DNA of 64,000 nucleotides, taken from contig NW_003314284.1 in the NCBI RefSeq assembly GCF_000143415.4, forward strand, positions 792,825 through 856,824, written 5' to 3'. Shown here one piece after another: positions 10,626 to 19,628 of the stretch; within the stretch, counting starts at the first letter, position 1, and each line of letters begins with the position of its first letter. Below the pieces are notes generated by a model. The model searched no databases. It was not told the origin of the DNA and saw only the letters and a list, made by a program, of their open reading frames with translations. The position numbers were made by a program, and so were the translations under genes. The DNA is from Selaginella moellendorffii. Lineage: Eukaryota; Streptophyta; Lycopodiopsida; Selaginellales; Selaginellaceae.

Positions 10626-10940
10626 TTGAAATCATTTAGTATTTTTCCCTCCCATTTCAATTGGAAGTTTTGCCGTAATGAGAAATCAGCGCCTGTTACA
10701 ATTGATCGCTCGTGCTCCTCTCTTGTCGAGATATATCAATTCAATCTAATAGATTTCCCTTTCCAGAAGAAGTCGTCTGCAATTCACTGCCGTGAATATA
10801 GAAATGCAATTGTATAGAGGGCAAGCAGCCTCAAATTGCTCCGTGTTTATAAATGGCTTGGAATTTAAAAGGTGGAGAGGCTATTTAGTTGCTATTAACA
10901 ATAATAAAAAACTTAGTGAGAAAATATTATTCTTTTATAA

Positions 10941-13181
10941 TTAAAAGTTATAATTGTGAACAAGAGCAATGTAAGCTGTTTGTGAGCCCGGCTCCAGCTC
11001 CAAGAGCCGCTTAACAGCTCGGTTCCCAATCTCAACTTTGCCGTGGCTTCTGCAAGCCGCCAGCACGGCCCTCCACACCACGGCATCGCCCTCCACTGGA
11101 GAGCTTCCCACGAAACGTACCATCTCCTCAAACTTCCCGGCTCGCCCGAGAAGATCGACCATGCACACGTAGTGCTTCGCAGCGGGGGCGATCCCATAGT
11201 CGCTCCTCATCGACACAAAGCTGGAGTGAGCTTCCTCCAAGAGCCCGGCGTGGCTACACGCCGAGAGGACGCTGACGAAGGTGATGGAGTTTGGCATGGT
11301 GCCGGATCCCATTTGCATCACTCGGAAAAGCGTGAGAGCTCGCTCCGCGTGGCCGTGGCGAGCGTAGGCTCCCACCATTGCATTCCAGGTTATCACGTCT
11401 TCTCTTCGCAGCTGGAGGAACACCGCGTACGCGGCGTCCAGGCTCCCGCATTTGCTGTAGAGATTGAGCACTGCGTTGCCGAGTAGAACGTCCAGATCCA
11501 TTCCCCTCTCGCGAATCCAGCCGTGGATGCGCTTGCCATCTTTCAAGGAGGAGATCTCCGTGCAGGCAATGATAGCATTTACGAAAGTGTGCTTGTTCAT
11601 CCGGAATCCTTCCAGCTGCATGCGTTTTAGCGAATCGAGTGCGATTTTTCCATGCTGGTTCTGTGCGTAGATCGTGATCAAGGCGTTCCACGACGTCGCA
11701 TCCTTGTGAGAGATCTTGGAGAAGGCTTCTCGTGCATCAAGCAAGCTCCCACACTTCGCAAACATGTTGACGAGCGCGTTCCCCACGATCTTGTCAGACG
11801 AGTCATAGCCGGACTCCATGGCTAGAGCGTGAATCTGTCGCCCCTCGCGCAGAAACGCCGGGGTCGAGCACGCATTGAGCGCCGCCACGAGAGTTACGTT
11901 GTTCGGCCTCACGCTCTCTAGCTGCATGCGCCAAAGAAACACCATCGCCTCCGGTCCTTTTCCATTGCCTTGCTCCGCGAGAGCTGCAATGATCGACGAC
12001 CAGGCGACTGCGTTTGGACAATCCATGCTCTCGAAAACTCTCCTCGATTCATCTGCGCTGCCACACCTCCCATACATGGTTATCAGCGCGTTTCCTACAA
12101 ATGGGACGCTCTGGAAGCCACACTCTTGGATCAAGCCATGGACAAAACATCCAGCCTTGAGGACGCCGCAAGCCTCTAAAACCGCCACGAAAGTTATCTC
12201 ATCTGGCTCGACACCATTGAGCAGCATCAAACGAAAACACTCAAGGGAAGATCTCGTTTCCTCGTGTTCTACGTAAGCGCTGATCATGGCAGACCATGCA
12301 AACTTGTTCTTGCAGCTCATCCGCTCAAAAATCTCTCGCGCTTCCGCAAGGCTGCCACACTTTGCATACATATGAACGAGGCTCGTTCCAGCGGTGACGT
12401 CCGTCTCATGGAGACCATCCTCCGCAAGACAAGAGTGAATGAGTCTGCCGCTCTTCAGGAACATTTTGTCGCAGCAAGCCTTGAGGAGTGTAACAAATCC
12501 GATTTTTCCAATCTTGACACCCTCGAGCTGCATGACAAAGAGCATTTTTACTGCATCCGACTGATGCCCATTTTTGGCATATGCTGAAACAATGGTGTTC
12601 CAAGACACTGTGTCTCGGAAATACATTCTATCGAAGAAATCTTTAGCTTGGTCGATCTTGCCGCATTTTCCATACATGTTGGTAATCGCATTTGAGATTA
12701 TCACATTCTTCTCCAGCCCACGATCCGCTATTCTTTTGTGTACCACAATGCCCTCTGCGAGAGCGCCGTGTGTGGAGCAAAGATTGAGCGCTGTCAAGAG
12801 GGCGGTTTGATCCGGGAGAATTCCCTGCTCCTCCATGTCGTCCAGCAGGCCAACAGCCCCTCCGATCGATCCACATGAGCCGTGAGCCGTGATGAGCGCG
12901 CTCCACGAGAGAGAGCTCCTCTTACTCGCGTCAAGGCTTTGGAACACAGCCTTGGCATCCTCCAAATGCCCGCACTTGCCATACATGTCGATGAGGTGAT
13001 TCGCGAGACGCCCATCCCTTTCAAGAAGGCCCAGACGGGAGATATGGGCGTGGAGCTTCCTACCACCATCGACCAATCGCAGGGATGCGCAGGTGTGGAG
13101 GAGATGGATGAGCTCTTCCGGCTCCCGGCGATCTGGCAAAGATTCTAGGCTTCTTTGCAGCAAATGCCGGAGCAAGGGCAT
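10941..13181 (-). CDS. PLS-type PPR protein (PPR2)
   Basis: Single-exon gene of 746 residues; the ATG at 13181 (MPLLRHLLQRSLES) is the first true ATG in frame and gives a basic, amphipathic leader suited to mitochondrial or plastid import. The body has P, L and S repeats in triplets of about 100 residues, with typical pieces such as NHLIDMYGKCGHLEDAKAVF and SWNTIVSAYAKNGH. It closes with E1 (HYVCMVDLLGRAGKFEEMV) and part of E2 (GKVEIGNRAVKRLLELEPGS), ending at ALVHNYNF. There is no E+ or DYW deaminase, so an editing role would need a partner supplying catalysis. Expected role: sequence-specific organellar RNA factor. It is convergent with PPR1; the LRR relic lies between them. Confidence 0.93.
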   Translation of the reverse strand: MPLLRHLLQRSLESLPDRREPEELIHLLHTCASLRLVDGGRKLHAHISRLGLLERDGRLANHLIDMYGKCGHLEDAKAVFQSLDASKRSSLSWSALITAHGSCGSIGGAVGLLDDMEEQGILPDQTALLTALNLCSTHGALAEGIVVHKRIADRGLEKNVIISNAITNMYGKCGKIDQAKDFFDRMYFRDTVSWNTIVSAYAKNGHQSDAVKMLFVMQLEGVKIGKIGFVTLLKACCDKMFLKSGRLIHSCLAEDGLHETDVTAGTSLVHMYAKCGSLAEAREIFERMSCKNKFAWSAMISAYVEHEETRSSLECFRLMLLNGVEPDEITFVAVLEACGVLKAGCFVHGLIQECGFQSVPFVGNALITMYGRCGSADESRRVFESMDCPNAVAWSSIIAALAEQGNGKGPEAMVFLWRMQLESVRPNNVTLVAALNACSTPAFLREGRQIHALAMESGYDSSDKIVGNALVNMFAKCGSLLDAREAFSKISHKDATSWNALITIYAQNQHGKIALDSLKRMQLEGFRMNKHTFVNAIIACTEISSLKDGKRIHGWIRERGMDLDVLLGNAVLNLYSKCGSLDAAYAVFLQLRREDVITWNAMVGAYARHGHAERALTLFRVMQMGSGTMPNSITFVSVLSACSHAGLLEEAHSSFVSMRSDYGIAPAAKHYVCMVDLLGRAGKFEEMVRFVGSSPVEGDAVVWRAVLAACRSHGKVEIGNRAVKRLLELEPGSQTAYIALVHNYNF

Positions 13182-13410
13182 ACGAAAACAAAGAGAAAGA
13201 AAAGGAATATCGATCCTCAATTGAGCGCTCTACCACCCTTTGTTGGGGTCTACCTTTAGAAGGAGTGATGCCGGAAAAATAAAATAATTGTTTGATCATC
13301 TGTCTTATTGAGAAACCATCCCAGGAAACATAGACAATTATTCAATGGGCGAGTTTGACTCTACATTTGGAATAATAACTCAAATGAAGGAAAAGAAAAA
13401 CATATAGAAA

Positions 13411-14079
13411 ATGGCAATTTTTCTCCTCATTATCCTAGCGACGTTCCAGGTAACTCAAGGCACCTCCATCACAGGCGCCAACACAACCCCAGAATCCCCG
13501 GGAGGCCAGCGCTTCGACTCTGTCATGGGAGTAGATGGAGCCCTCTCCATCCTCGCCGACGCCATGGCCTTCGTCCAGCTTGGCTTCGAGTATATGAGCC
13601 CCGACACACCTAAGAAGGAGATTGACACCATCCACTTCACAGTGGACGACATGCCTGGGGTGGCCTACGCCATTGGTGTGGAGATCCATCTCAGCGCACA
13701 GTTTGTTGCTACTTTCACTGGAGACTTGGTTTTTGAGCTCCGAGGCGTCTTGTACCACGAGATGACTCACATTTGGCAGTGGTTCGGCAAGGAGGGGAGC
13801 CGGGCGCCGCAGGGACTGATCGAGGGGATTGCCGACTTTATGAGGCTCAAGGCTAAGCTAGGCGTGTCGAGCAATGGGTTTGTGGGGTCGGGGAGCCACT
13901 GGGACGAGGGGTATACCGTGACTGCACTGTTTCTAAACTATGTCAACGATCTCCATCCCAGCTTTGTGGCAGAGCTTAACAAGAAGCTCTATGACGGGTG
14001 GAGTGAAAGCTATTTCCAGGATCTGACTGGAAAGAGTGTGGATCAGTTGTGGAGCGATTACAAACAGAAATTTCAATGA
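13411..14079 (+). CDS. Plant basic secretory protease-like protein (BSP2)
   Basis: Intronless, 222 residues, with a signal peptide (MAIFLLIILATFQ, cleavage near TQG). It keeps every family landmark: SPGGQRFDSVMG, FTVDDMPGVAY, the zinc motif YHEMTHIWQW, GLIEGIADFMRL, the HWDEGY segment, YVNDLHPSF, WSESYFQDLTGKS and the terminal WSDYKQKFQ. It is very close to BSP3 at 17608, indicating recent tandem duplication. Probably a secreted, possibly defence-related, metallopeptidase; enzyme activity has rarely been shown for this family, so the function is inferred. Confidence 0.93.
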   Translation: MAIFLLIILATFQVTQGTSITGANTTPESPGGQRFDSVMGVDGALSILADAMAFVQLGFEYMSPDTPKKEIDTIHFTVDDMPGVAYAIGVEIHLSAQFVATFTGDLVFELRGVLYHEMTHIWQWFGKEGSRAPQGLIEGIADFMRLKAKLGVSSNGFVGSGSHWDEGYTVTALFLNYVNDLHPSFVAELNKKLYDGWSESYFQDLTGKSVDQLWSDYKQKFQ

Positions 14080-14759
14080 GGAACTTTTGTTCATAGATTT
14101 ATTAATAAACTACACTCCTAGAAGGAACCAGTTACTAGCTAGAAAGAAGCATTCAGAATGTATTTAGCTTTTTGAATCTTCAATGGTTAGATAATGGTAA
14201 ATTTATAAGGAATTGAATACTTTAGATTAATTTTTAATTAAAATAATAAAATATAAAAAGTTAAAACTAAAGCATTAGTGTAGGAAATTTTCCATGTGAC
14301 AGTCTTCATGTTTTCTTTCCTAATAATAACACTTTCACCATGCTCTCTATTTTATAGTTAGTTAAATTATTATTTACTCATTGAGTTTTTAAGTTTTCAT
14401 GTAGTTTATTATCATAAAGCTTATTGTATATTACTTCAAATCACTTTGTCTACCAAAAGAAGTTTTACTTTATATTTAATCCCACCAAAATAAATAGTAA
14501 ATGTTTTGCTAAAGATTCTTACAATTGTTTCCTTTCTGATATCCATAACAAAGATTACATAAGAGAGAAAAGAAAGCAATACCTTTCACATGCTAAGCTA
14601 GCACCCCACCACCCTTGGGTTTGGAGTTTGGAAGCTAATTGATCAATATAGTAAATAATTGTTTCTTTTTTATGATCATCTGACTTATTAAGAAATTATC
14701 CTAGAAAACATACTATTATTCAATAAGTGAAATAATGATATAAGGAAAAGAAAAAAAAA
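14080..14759. other. AT-rich spacer in the BSP cluster, no gene seen
   Basis: Strongly AT-rich, with only a 72-codon chance frame at 14424-14642. Just before the relic at 14760 the sequence resembles the upstream region of BSP2 (gap then AAGGAAAAGAAAAA), which marks the duplicated 5' flank. Confidence 0.5.
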
Positions 14760-15200
14760 ATGGCAGCCTTTCTCCTCCTACTTATCATCCTAAGACTAGC
14801 AACATTTCAGGTAACGTCAACACCATCCACTTCATTGTAGATGACATGCCTGGGGTGGCCTATGCCATTGGCATCTCAGTGCACAGTATGTTGCTACTTT
14901 CACTGGGAACTTGGTTCATGAGCTCCAGGGCATCTTGTACCACGAGATGACTCATATTTGGGAGTTGGGTGCCTCTGGGACTGATCGAGGGGATTGCCAA
15001 CCTTATGAGGCTCGAGGCTAAGCTGTAGCTATTGGGCATGGGTTTAGAGTCCGGGAGCCATTGGGATGAGGGGTATGCCGTGACTATGCTGTTTCGAAAC
15101 TATGTTAATGATCTCCATCCCAGCTTTATGGAAGAGCTAGCTAAACAAGAAGCTTACTTCTAGGATCTGACTGGAAAGATTACAAACAGAATTTCAATAA
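14760..15200 (+). pseudogene. Truncated BSP pseudogene
   Basis: Begins with an ATG and a hydrophobic signal (MAAFLLLLIILR) like BSP2 and BSP3, then jumps after the signal region straight to the part encoding TIHFIVDDMPGVAYAIG; roughly 150 nt of the 5' coding region are missing. Further indels follow, but the pieces for LYHEMTHIW, GLIEGIANLMRL, HWDEGYA and YVNDLHPSF are recognisable before a stop and a remnant of the WSDYKQ tail near 15198. It lies between BSP2 and BSP3 in the same orientation and is clearly a dead tandem copy. Confidence 0.9.
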
Positions 15201-17607
15201 TAAAGTTTATTTCATAGCTTTAGACTACATACCACCCCGATAAGCATCATTCTATAGGATATGCCTGGCATCATATAGGATTGCCTATGCATGGACGACC
15301 TACTCGCTAGAAAAAACACTTCGGCAAGCTTTTATTATATTCAGAGTTAATATTAAGTATCAAAATTTGTTTTTTCATACCATTTATTTTGAATTAATCC
15401 AATAGTTCAGATTTAATTGAATTCGATCAAAAGAACCCTAATTTCAAGGTTGTGAGCTCAAGGCCCCGAATGTGTTTTGTGGTCAATAATTGGGCAGCAT
15501 GTCAAGTTTCAATTGGAAAAAAACGATCTTTCTACTTGTCTATCTAAGAAGAAATAAGGAATAAGAAAATCTCTCAATTTTTTTTCTTGTTCCTAGATTT
15601 ATTTTCTAGATATGCTGCCTACATCGTCTTGATTGATTTGCTATGCAAGCTAACGAGCTCTCATGACAAGATCTACTAGCTCTATCGCAAGATATCAAGT
15701 GTGGCTATAAGCCTTACCTCAAGGTCAAAGCCCTTTGTGAAAAGCTAGGAAAGTGGTAATAACATGTGCAAGAATCACTCCAACCTAGACCATTGCCATG
15801 CCACTTGAAACTTTCTAAATAGATTAGTAAGTACAAAATGAGTAAAAAGCAAATGCTTACCTTTGTTATTATTAGCCTCTCCATGAAGATACCTACCACA
15901 TAATTTATAGTAAGAACACTAGAGGTGAAGTAGCAGGCAATGAAAATGATTAACAATCACCTCAATGAGTTTTTCTCATTCACTTTGGTACAAAAGTGTT
16001 TTTTTCTTTCTTCTTTGTAGCCAAAACCAAGAGCTTCTTTCATAACATTTCTTCAAGTAATTGAATCTTGCATATTGTCTTTGAAACTGACTATTGTATG
16101 ATTGACTGTCATCATGAAGATGTATGTTGGGTTGTTCTATTAAGGCTCCTGTCAAGATAAACACCCTATTCTTCATACTTCTGGTCCAGGTTATTGCAAT
16201 ATTTAAAGGCTAAATGATAATTCAAAAAGCTGTTGATAATTTAAAATGATGCATGTATATTCTTCCAAATGCCAATGTAAAAGATGTTTGTCTTAGTGTT
16301 TTAGAAAAGTATATTAGTCTTGTGTTTCAAACACTCTGTCTTCTGCTTTTCCCACTCTTGTAAATCATATATATTTTTTAGTTGTGATCTCATTTTGTTG
16401 TTCTTATTTTTCTAATTTATTTTATTTTTTATTTATTACCCAAGATTTTCAATAAAGTAAAGCAAAACGAGAATTGCTAGAAGTGCAATAAATTATTGAA
16501 CATTTCGGATTATTAAATTTAAAATTTTATGGTATTTACATCAATTAAGGAGCCCTTAAATCTAGGTAATAAAAATAACAATGTGTATTTAATATTTTAT
16601 ATATAATATTTATGATAAAATAAATTGTAGTTAGTACTTAAAAAAATATTTATTTTAATATATATTTATTTAAAAATTTAAATAAACTATATGAAGGTAA
16701 TACTTTTATGGAGGAGTGAACATTAATAATTTATAAAATTTATAACTTACTTGACTATAACATTTTATGTTAATTAATCTAGAATAAATTTAATATATCC
16801 CTAATGAGCACAAAAAAGCATATAAAAATTCTTAAACTGATTGGCAGGTGCTCCAAGGATCGGATTTAACTATGCAAGGTGAAAAGTCTTCTAACCAAGC
16901 TTTAAATATATTTAAACAAATCATATTTTTTCATATGCTAGTAATGAATATTAACATAAATTAAGGTTATATAATAACAGTGATATTGCCATCTAAAAAT
17001 AATAATGCTATGTCTTAATGTTATTATATTTGATTAATATTTATATAAATATTTATAATTTTATAATAAGTTAAGTATTTATATAAATATATTTATAAAT
17101 ATAATTATACATAGATTATAGCAAGGTGAATATAATTAAATTAAAAATTAAAAAAATTAAAATTTAAACACAATTGAATTATTTTTAAAATTACATAATT
17201 TTGAAAAAATAGATTAAAGAAAAAATGTTTAATTTTAAATGATTTGGGATTTTCATAGGAATATATTTATGATCGGTCATATGTGATACACCCCCCTCCA
17301 ATTAAATAAGTTACAATTATGACAATAAAGGGATGCTTAAATCTTAAATTGCTCTGCTATTTATGACTAAAAATGAACCAATATATAACTAAGCCTTTGA
17401 GATTTTTCTTCTCTTTTCTTTGGTTTCCATTTGTTTTCTTTTCTTTGCAACCCAGCTAAGAAAGCCTTAAACACCCTGTCTTCAAACAAAGGTAGAAAAC
17501 AACAGCCTATTCTAATTTCTCAATGAGACAATATTGACAATTGGCTCTGCAGAGTAATTTCTCTAATCTATAATAAATATTCACAATAAAGAAAAGAAAG
17601 AAAAGGA
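15201..17607. other. Long AT-rich gene-free stretch
   Basis: About 2.4 kb with no recognisable gene on either strand. Composition is extremely AT-rich from about 16200 to 17350, with many TATA and ATTTA-like runs, in contrast to the GC-richer flanking genes. Two short minus-strand frames (15714-15956, 15976-16176) show no family features. No terminal repeats or transposase remains were spotted. It could be a degenerate insertion or simply relaxed spacer between tandem BSP copies. Confidence 0.5.
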
Positions 17608-18306
17608 ATGGCACGATTCCTCCGCTTTCTTATCATCCTAATTAGACTAGCAACGTCCCAGGTAACGCAAGCAACCTCCATCACAGGCACTAACACAACC
17701 CCGGAATCCCCAGGAGGCCAGCGATTTGACTCCATCATGGGAGTAAATGGAGCCCTCTCCATCCTCTACGATGCCATGGCCTTCGTCCAGCTTGGCTTCG
17801 AGTATGAGAACCCCGACATGCCCAAGAAGGAGGTCGATGCCATCCACTTCACCGTGGATGACAAGCCCGGGGTGGCCTATGCTACTGGTGTGGAGATCCA
17901 TCTCAGCGCACAGTACGTTGCTACTTTGACTGGGAATATGGTTCGTGAGCTCACAGGCATCTTGTACCACGAGATGACTCACATTTGGCAGTGGCATGGC
18001 AAGGAGGGGAGCTGGCCGCCGCAGGGACTGATCGAGGGGATTGCCGACTTTATGAGGCTCAAGGCTAAGCTCGGGGTATCAGGCAATGGGTTTGTGGGGT
18101 CGGGGAACCACTGGGACGAGGGGTATGCCGTGACCGCGCTGTTTCTAAACTACGTCAACGATCTCCACCCCAGCTTCGTGGCGGAGCTCAACAAGAAGCT
18201 CTACGACGGTTGGAGCGAGAGCTACTTCCAGGATCTGACTGGGAAGAGCGTGGATCAGCTGTGGAATGATTACAAACAGAAGTTCCACAAACAAGATGTT
18301 GTATAG
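17608..18306 (+). CDS. Plant basic secretory protease-like protein (BSP3)
   Basis: Intronless, 232 residues. The signal peptide starts MARFLRFLIILIRLATS. The mature part matches BSP2 almost throughout, with SPGGQRFDSIMG, YHEMTHIWQW, GLIEGIADFMRL, HWDEGYA and WSESYFQDLTGKS, and ends WNDYKQKFHKQDVV, about ten residues longer than BSP2. All presumed zinc-site residues are intact. Its 3' end is partly repeated about 100 nt downstream (relic at 18397). Divergence from BSP2 is scattered, as expected for a recent tandem pair under constraint. Confidence 0.93.
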   Translation: MARFLRFLIILIRLATSQVTQATSITGTNTTPESPGGQRFDSIMGVNGALSILYDAMAFVQLGFEYENPDMPKKEVDAIHFTVDDKPGVAYATGVEIHLSAQYVATLTGNMVRELTGILYHEMTHIWQWHGKEGSWPPQGLIEGIADFMRLKAKLGVSGNGFVGSGNHWDEGYAVTALFLNYVNDLHPSFVAELNKKLYDGWSESYFQDLTGKSVDQLWNDYKQKFHKQDVV

Positions 18307-18352
18307 GAAAGTAATTCTGGTGCCCAAAGTAAAAGCTTTTAGATTTTAAAAC

Positions 18353-18565
18353 ATGCTCAAACACTAGCGTTGTTGCAAATGCCGGGACAAGGCATTTCGA
18401 GAGCTACTTCCAGGATCCGACTGGAAAGAGCGTGGATCAGCTGTGAGGTGATGACAAACACAGATTCCATTAATAAAAGTTTGCAGACTGATATAAACAT
18501 TACAATGCCAAACACTAAGAGATGAGGTTCAAACGCTAGCATTATAGCAAATGCCTATGTTGATA
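18353..18565 (+). repeat. Imperfect direct repeat downstream of BSP3
   Basis: A sequence near 18355-18385 (CTCAAACACTAGCGTTG then GCAAATGCC) recurs near 18527-18557 (TTCAAACGCTAGCATT then GCAAATGCC). The two copies flank a BSP 3'-end fragment, suggesting local duplication or unequal exchange within the cluster. Confidence 0.5.
18397..18470 (+). pseudogene. Fragment of a BSP 3' end
   Basis: The DNA GAGCTACTTCCAGGATC and AAGAGCGTGGATCAGCTGTG repeats the C-terminal coding end of BSP3 (ESYFQDLTGKSVDQL), here with an immediate TGA in place of the TGG Trp codon. Only about 25 codons remain and no upstream coding sequence is attached, so it is a partial duplication. Confidence 0.8.
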
Positions 18566-18582
18566 CTTCGACTTATAGTCAC

Positions 18583-19152
18583 TCACAGCTGCTCCACGCT
18601 CTTCCCCGTAAGGTCACTGAAGAAGCTCTCGCTCCACCCGGTGGCGAGCTTGGAATTGAGCTCCGTCACAAACCCGGGCCTGAGATCATTCACATAGCTG
18701 AGCGTGATGAAGCTCGCGATCCCTTCGATCAGTCCAGACGGCGCCCGGTTCCCGTCCTTGCCGTCCCACTGCCACACATGAGTCATCTCGTGGTAGACAA
18801 TGCTTCGCATCTCGCGCTGGAACTCGCCAGTGTAACCCGCCACGTACGAGGCACTGAGGTGGAATTGGCTGCCGTACGTGTAGGCGACGCCGGGCATGTC
18901 CTCGAGAGTGAAAGTGATTGTGTCGACGGTCTTTCTCGGGGTGGCCGGGCTCGAGTAGGCGAAGGCCATTTGTATGTAGTGGATGGCGTCCACCATCATG
19001 GACAGGGCGCCGTTGATGCCCAGCTCCGCGTCGAAGCGCTGCCCTCCTGGGGACGCTGGACTTGCGTTGGAGGCTACGAGTTCTAAGGCCAGAGTGGTGT
19101 GTGGAATCGCCACAACCAAAGCTAGAATCGATAAGAACACAAGCCCCGCCAT
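18583..19152 (-). CDS. Damaged basic secretory protease-like gene (BSP4)
   Basis: Open frame of 189 codons with a signal peptide (MAGLVFLSILALVVAIP) and intact N-terminal half, including SPGGQRFDAELG, DMPGVAYTYG and the zinc motif YHEMTHVWQW. Two lesions set it apart. First, after GLIEGIASF it jumps to YVNDLRPGF, an in-frame loss of about 30 residues that removes the MRLKAK and HWDEGY segments conserved in the other copies. Second, at the 3' end a one-base loss turns the TGG of the terminal WSDYK into TGA; the next bases still spell the family tail in another frame. A longer start within the CA/GA repeat is rejected. Probably non-functional or altered; some product may still be secreted. Confidence 0.75.
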   Translation of the reverse strand: MAGLVFLSILALVVAIPHTTLALELVASNASPASPGGQRFDAELGINGALSMMVDAIHYIQMAFAYSSPATPRKTVDTITFTLEDMPGVAYTYGSQFHLSASYVAGYTGEFQREMRSIVYHEMTHVWQWDGKDGNRAPSGLIEGIASFITLSYVNDLRPGFVTELNSKLATGWSESFFSDLTGKSVEQL

Positions 19153-19153
19153 T

Positions 19154-19154
19154 G

Positions 19155-19188
<34 letters not shown>
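19154..19188. repeat. Compound (TC)n(AC)n microsatellite
   Basis: A perfect dinucleotide tract of TC units changing into AC units lies immediately upstream of the BSP4 start codon, probably in its 5' UTR or core promoter. Useful as a polymorphic marker. Confidence 0.95.
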
Positions 19189-19189
<1 letters not shown>

Positions 19190-19628
19190 CCACACTCTTT
19201 TCTCCCTCACAAACACTTCTAGGAATATAAACACGGAGAAATTTTTGCTTTTTTTTTTACTTTTTAAAGCTTTTTCCTGGCTGCGCTTTCTACAAAAACT
19301 AGAAAGAAAATGCATTTTAGTCGTGATGACAAAAAGAGAGCTTTACAAGGGCGACCACCTGTTCTCAAACAAAGAGGAGAGAAATGCAATAGAAAAACGA
19401 TAAAGGAAAAAATTAAAAAAGAGAACCTGGACGGACGATGTAATGCTCAGATAATCCGGGCATTCAAAATCTTAATAGCCTCTACACGGTCTGTTATTAG
19501 TAGCAGCAGTAGTGGTAGTGCTCGTCGTCTCTCTAACATAAAACGCCTGTGATTCACAAGAGAGAAGCGAGGATTAGTACCAGGCACCACACGCTACAAA
19601 TCAAAACCAAGCACACAACCTGCGTCTT

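Noticed and set aside
19153-19188. Longer BSP4 N-terminus starting MCVCVCERERET
   Set aside because: This is the translation of the CA/GA microsatellite; the signal peptide starts at the next Met.
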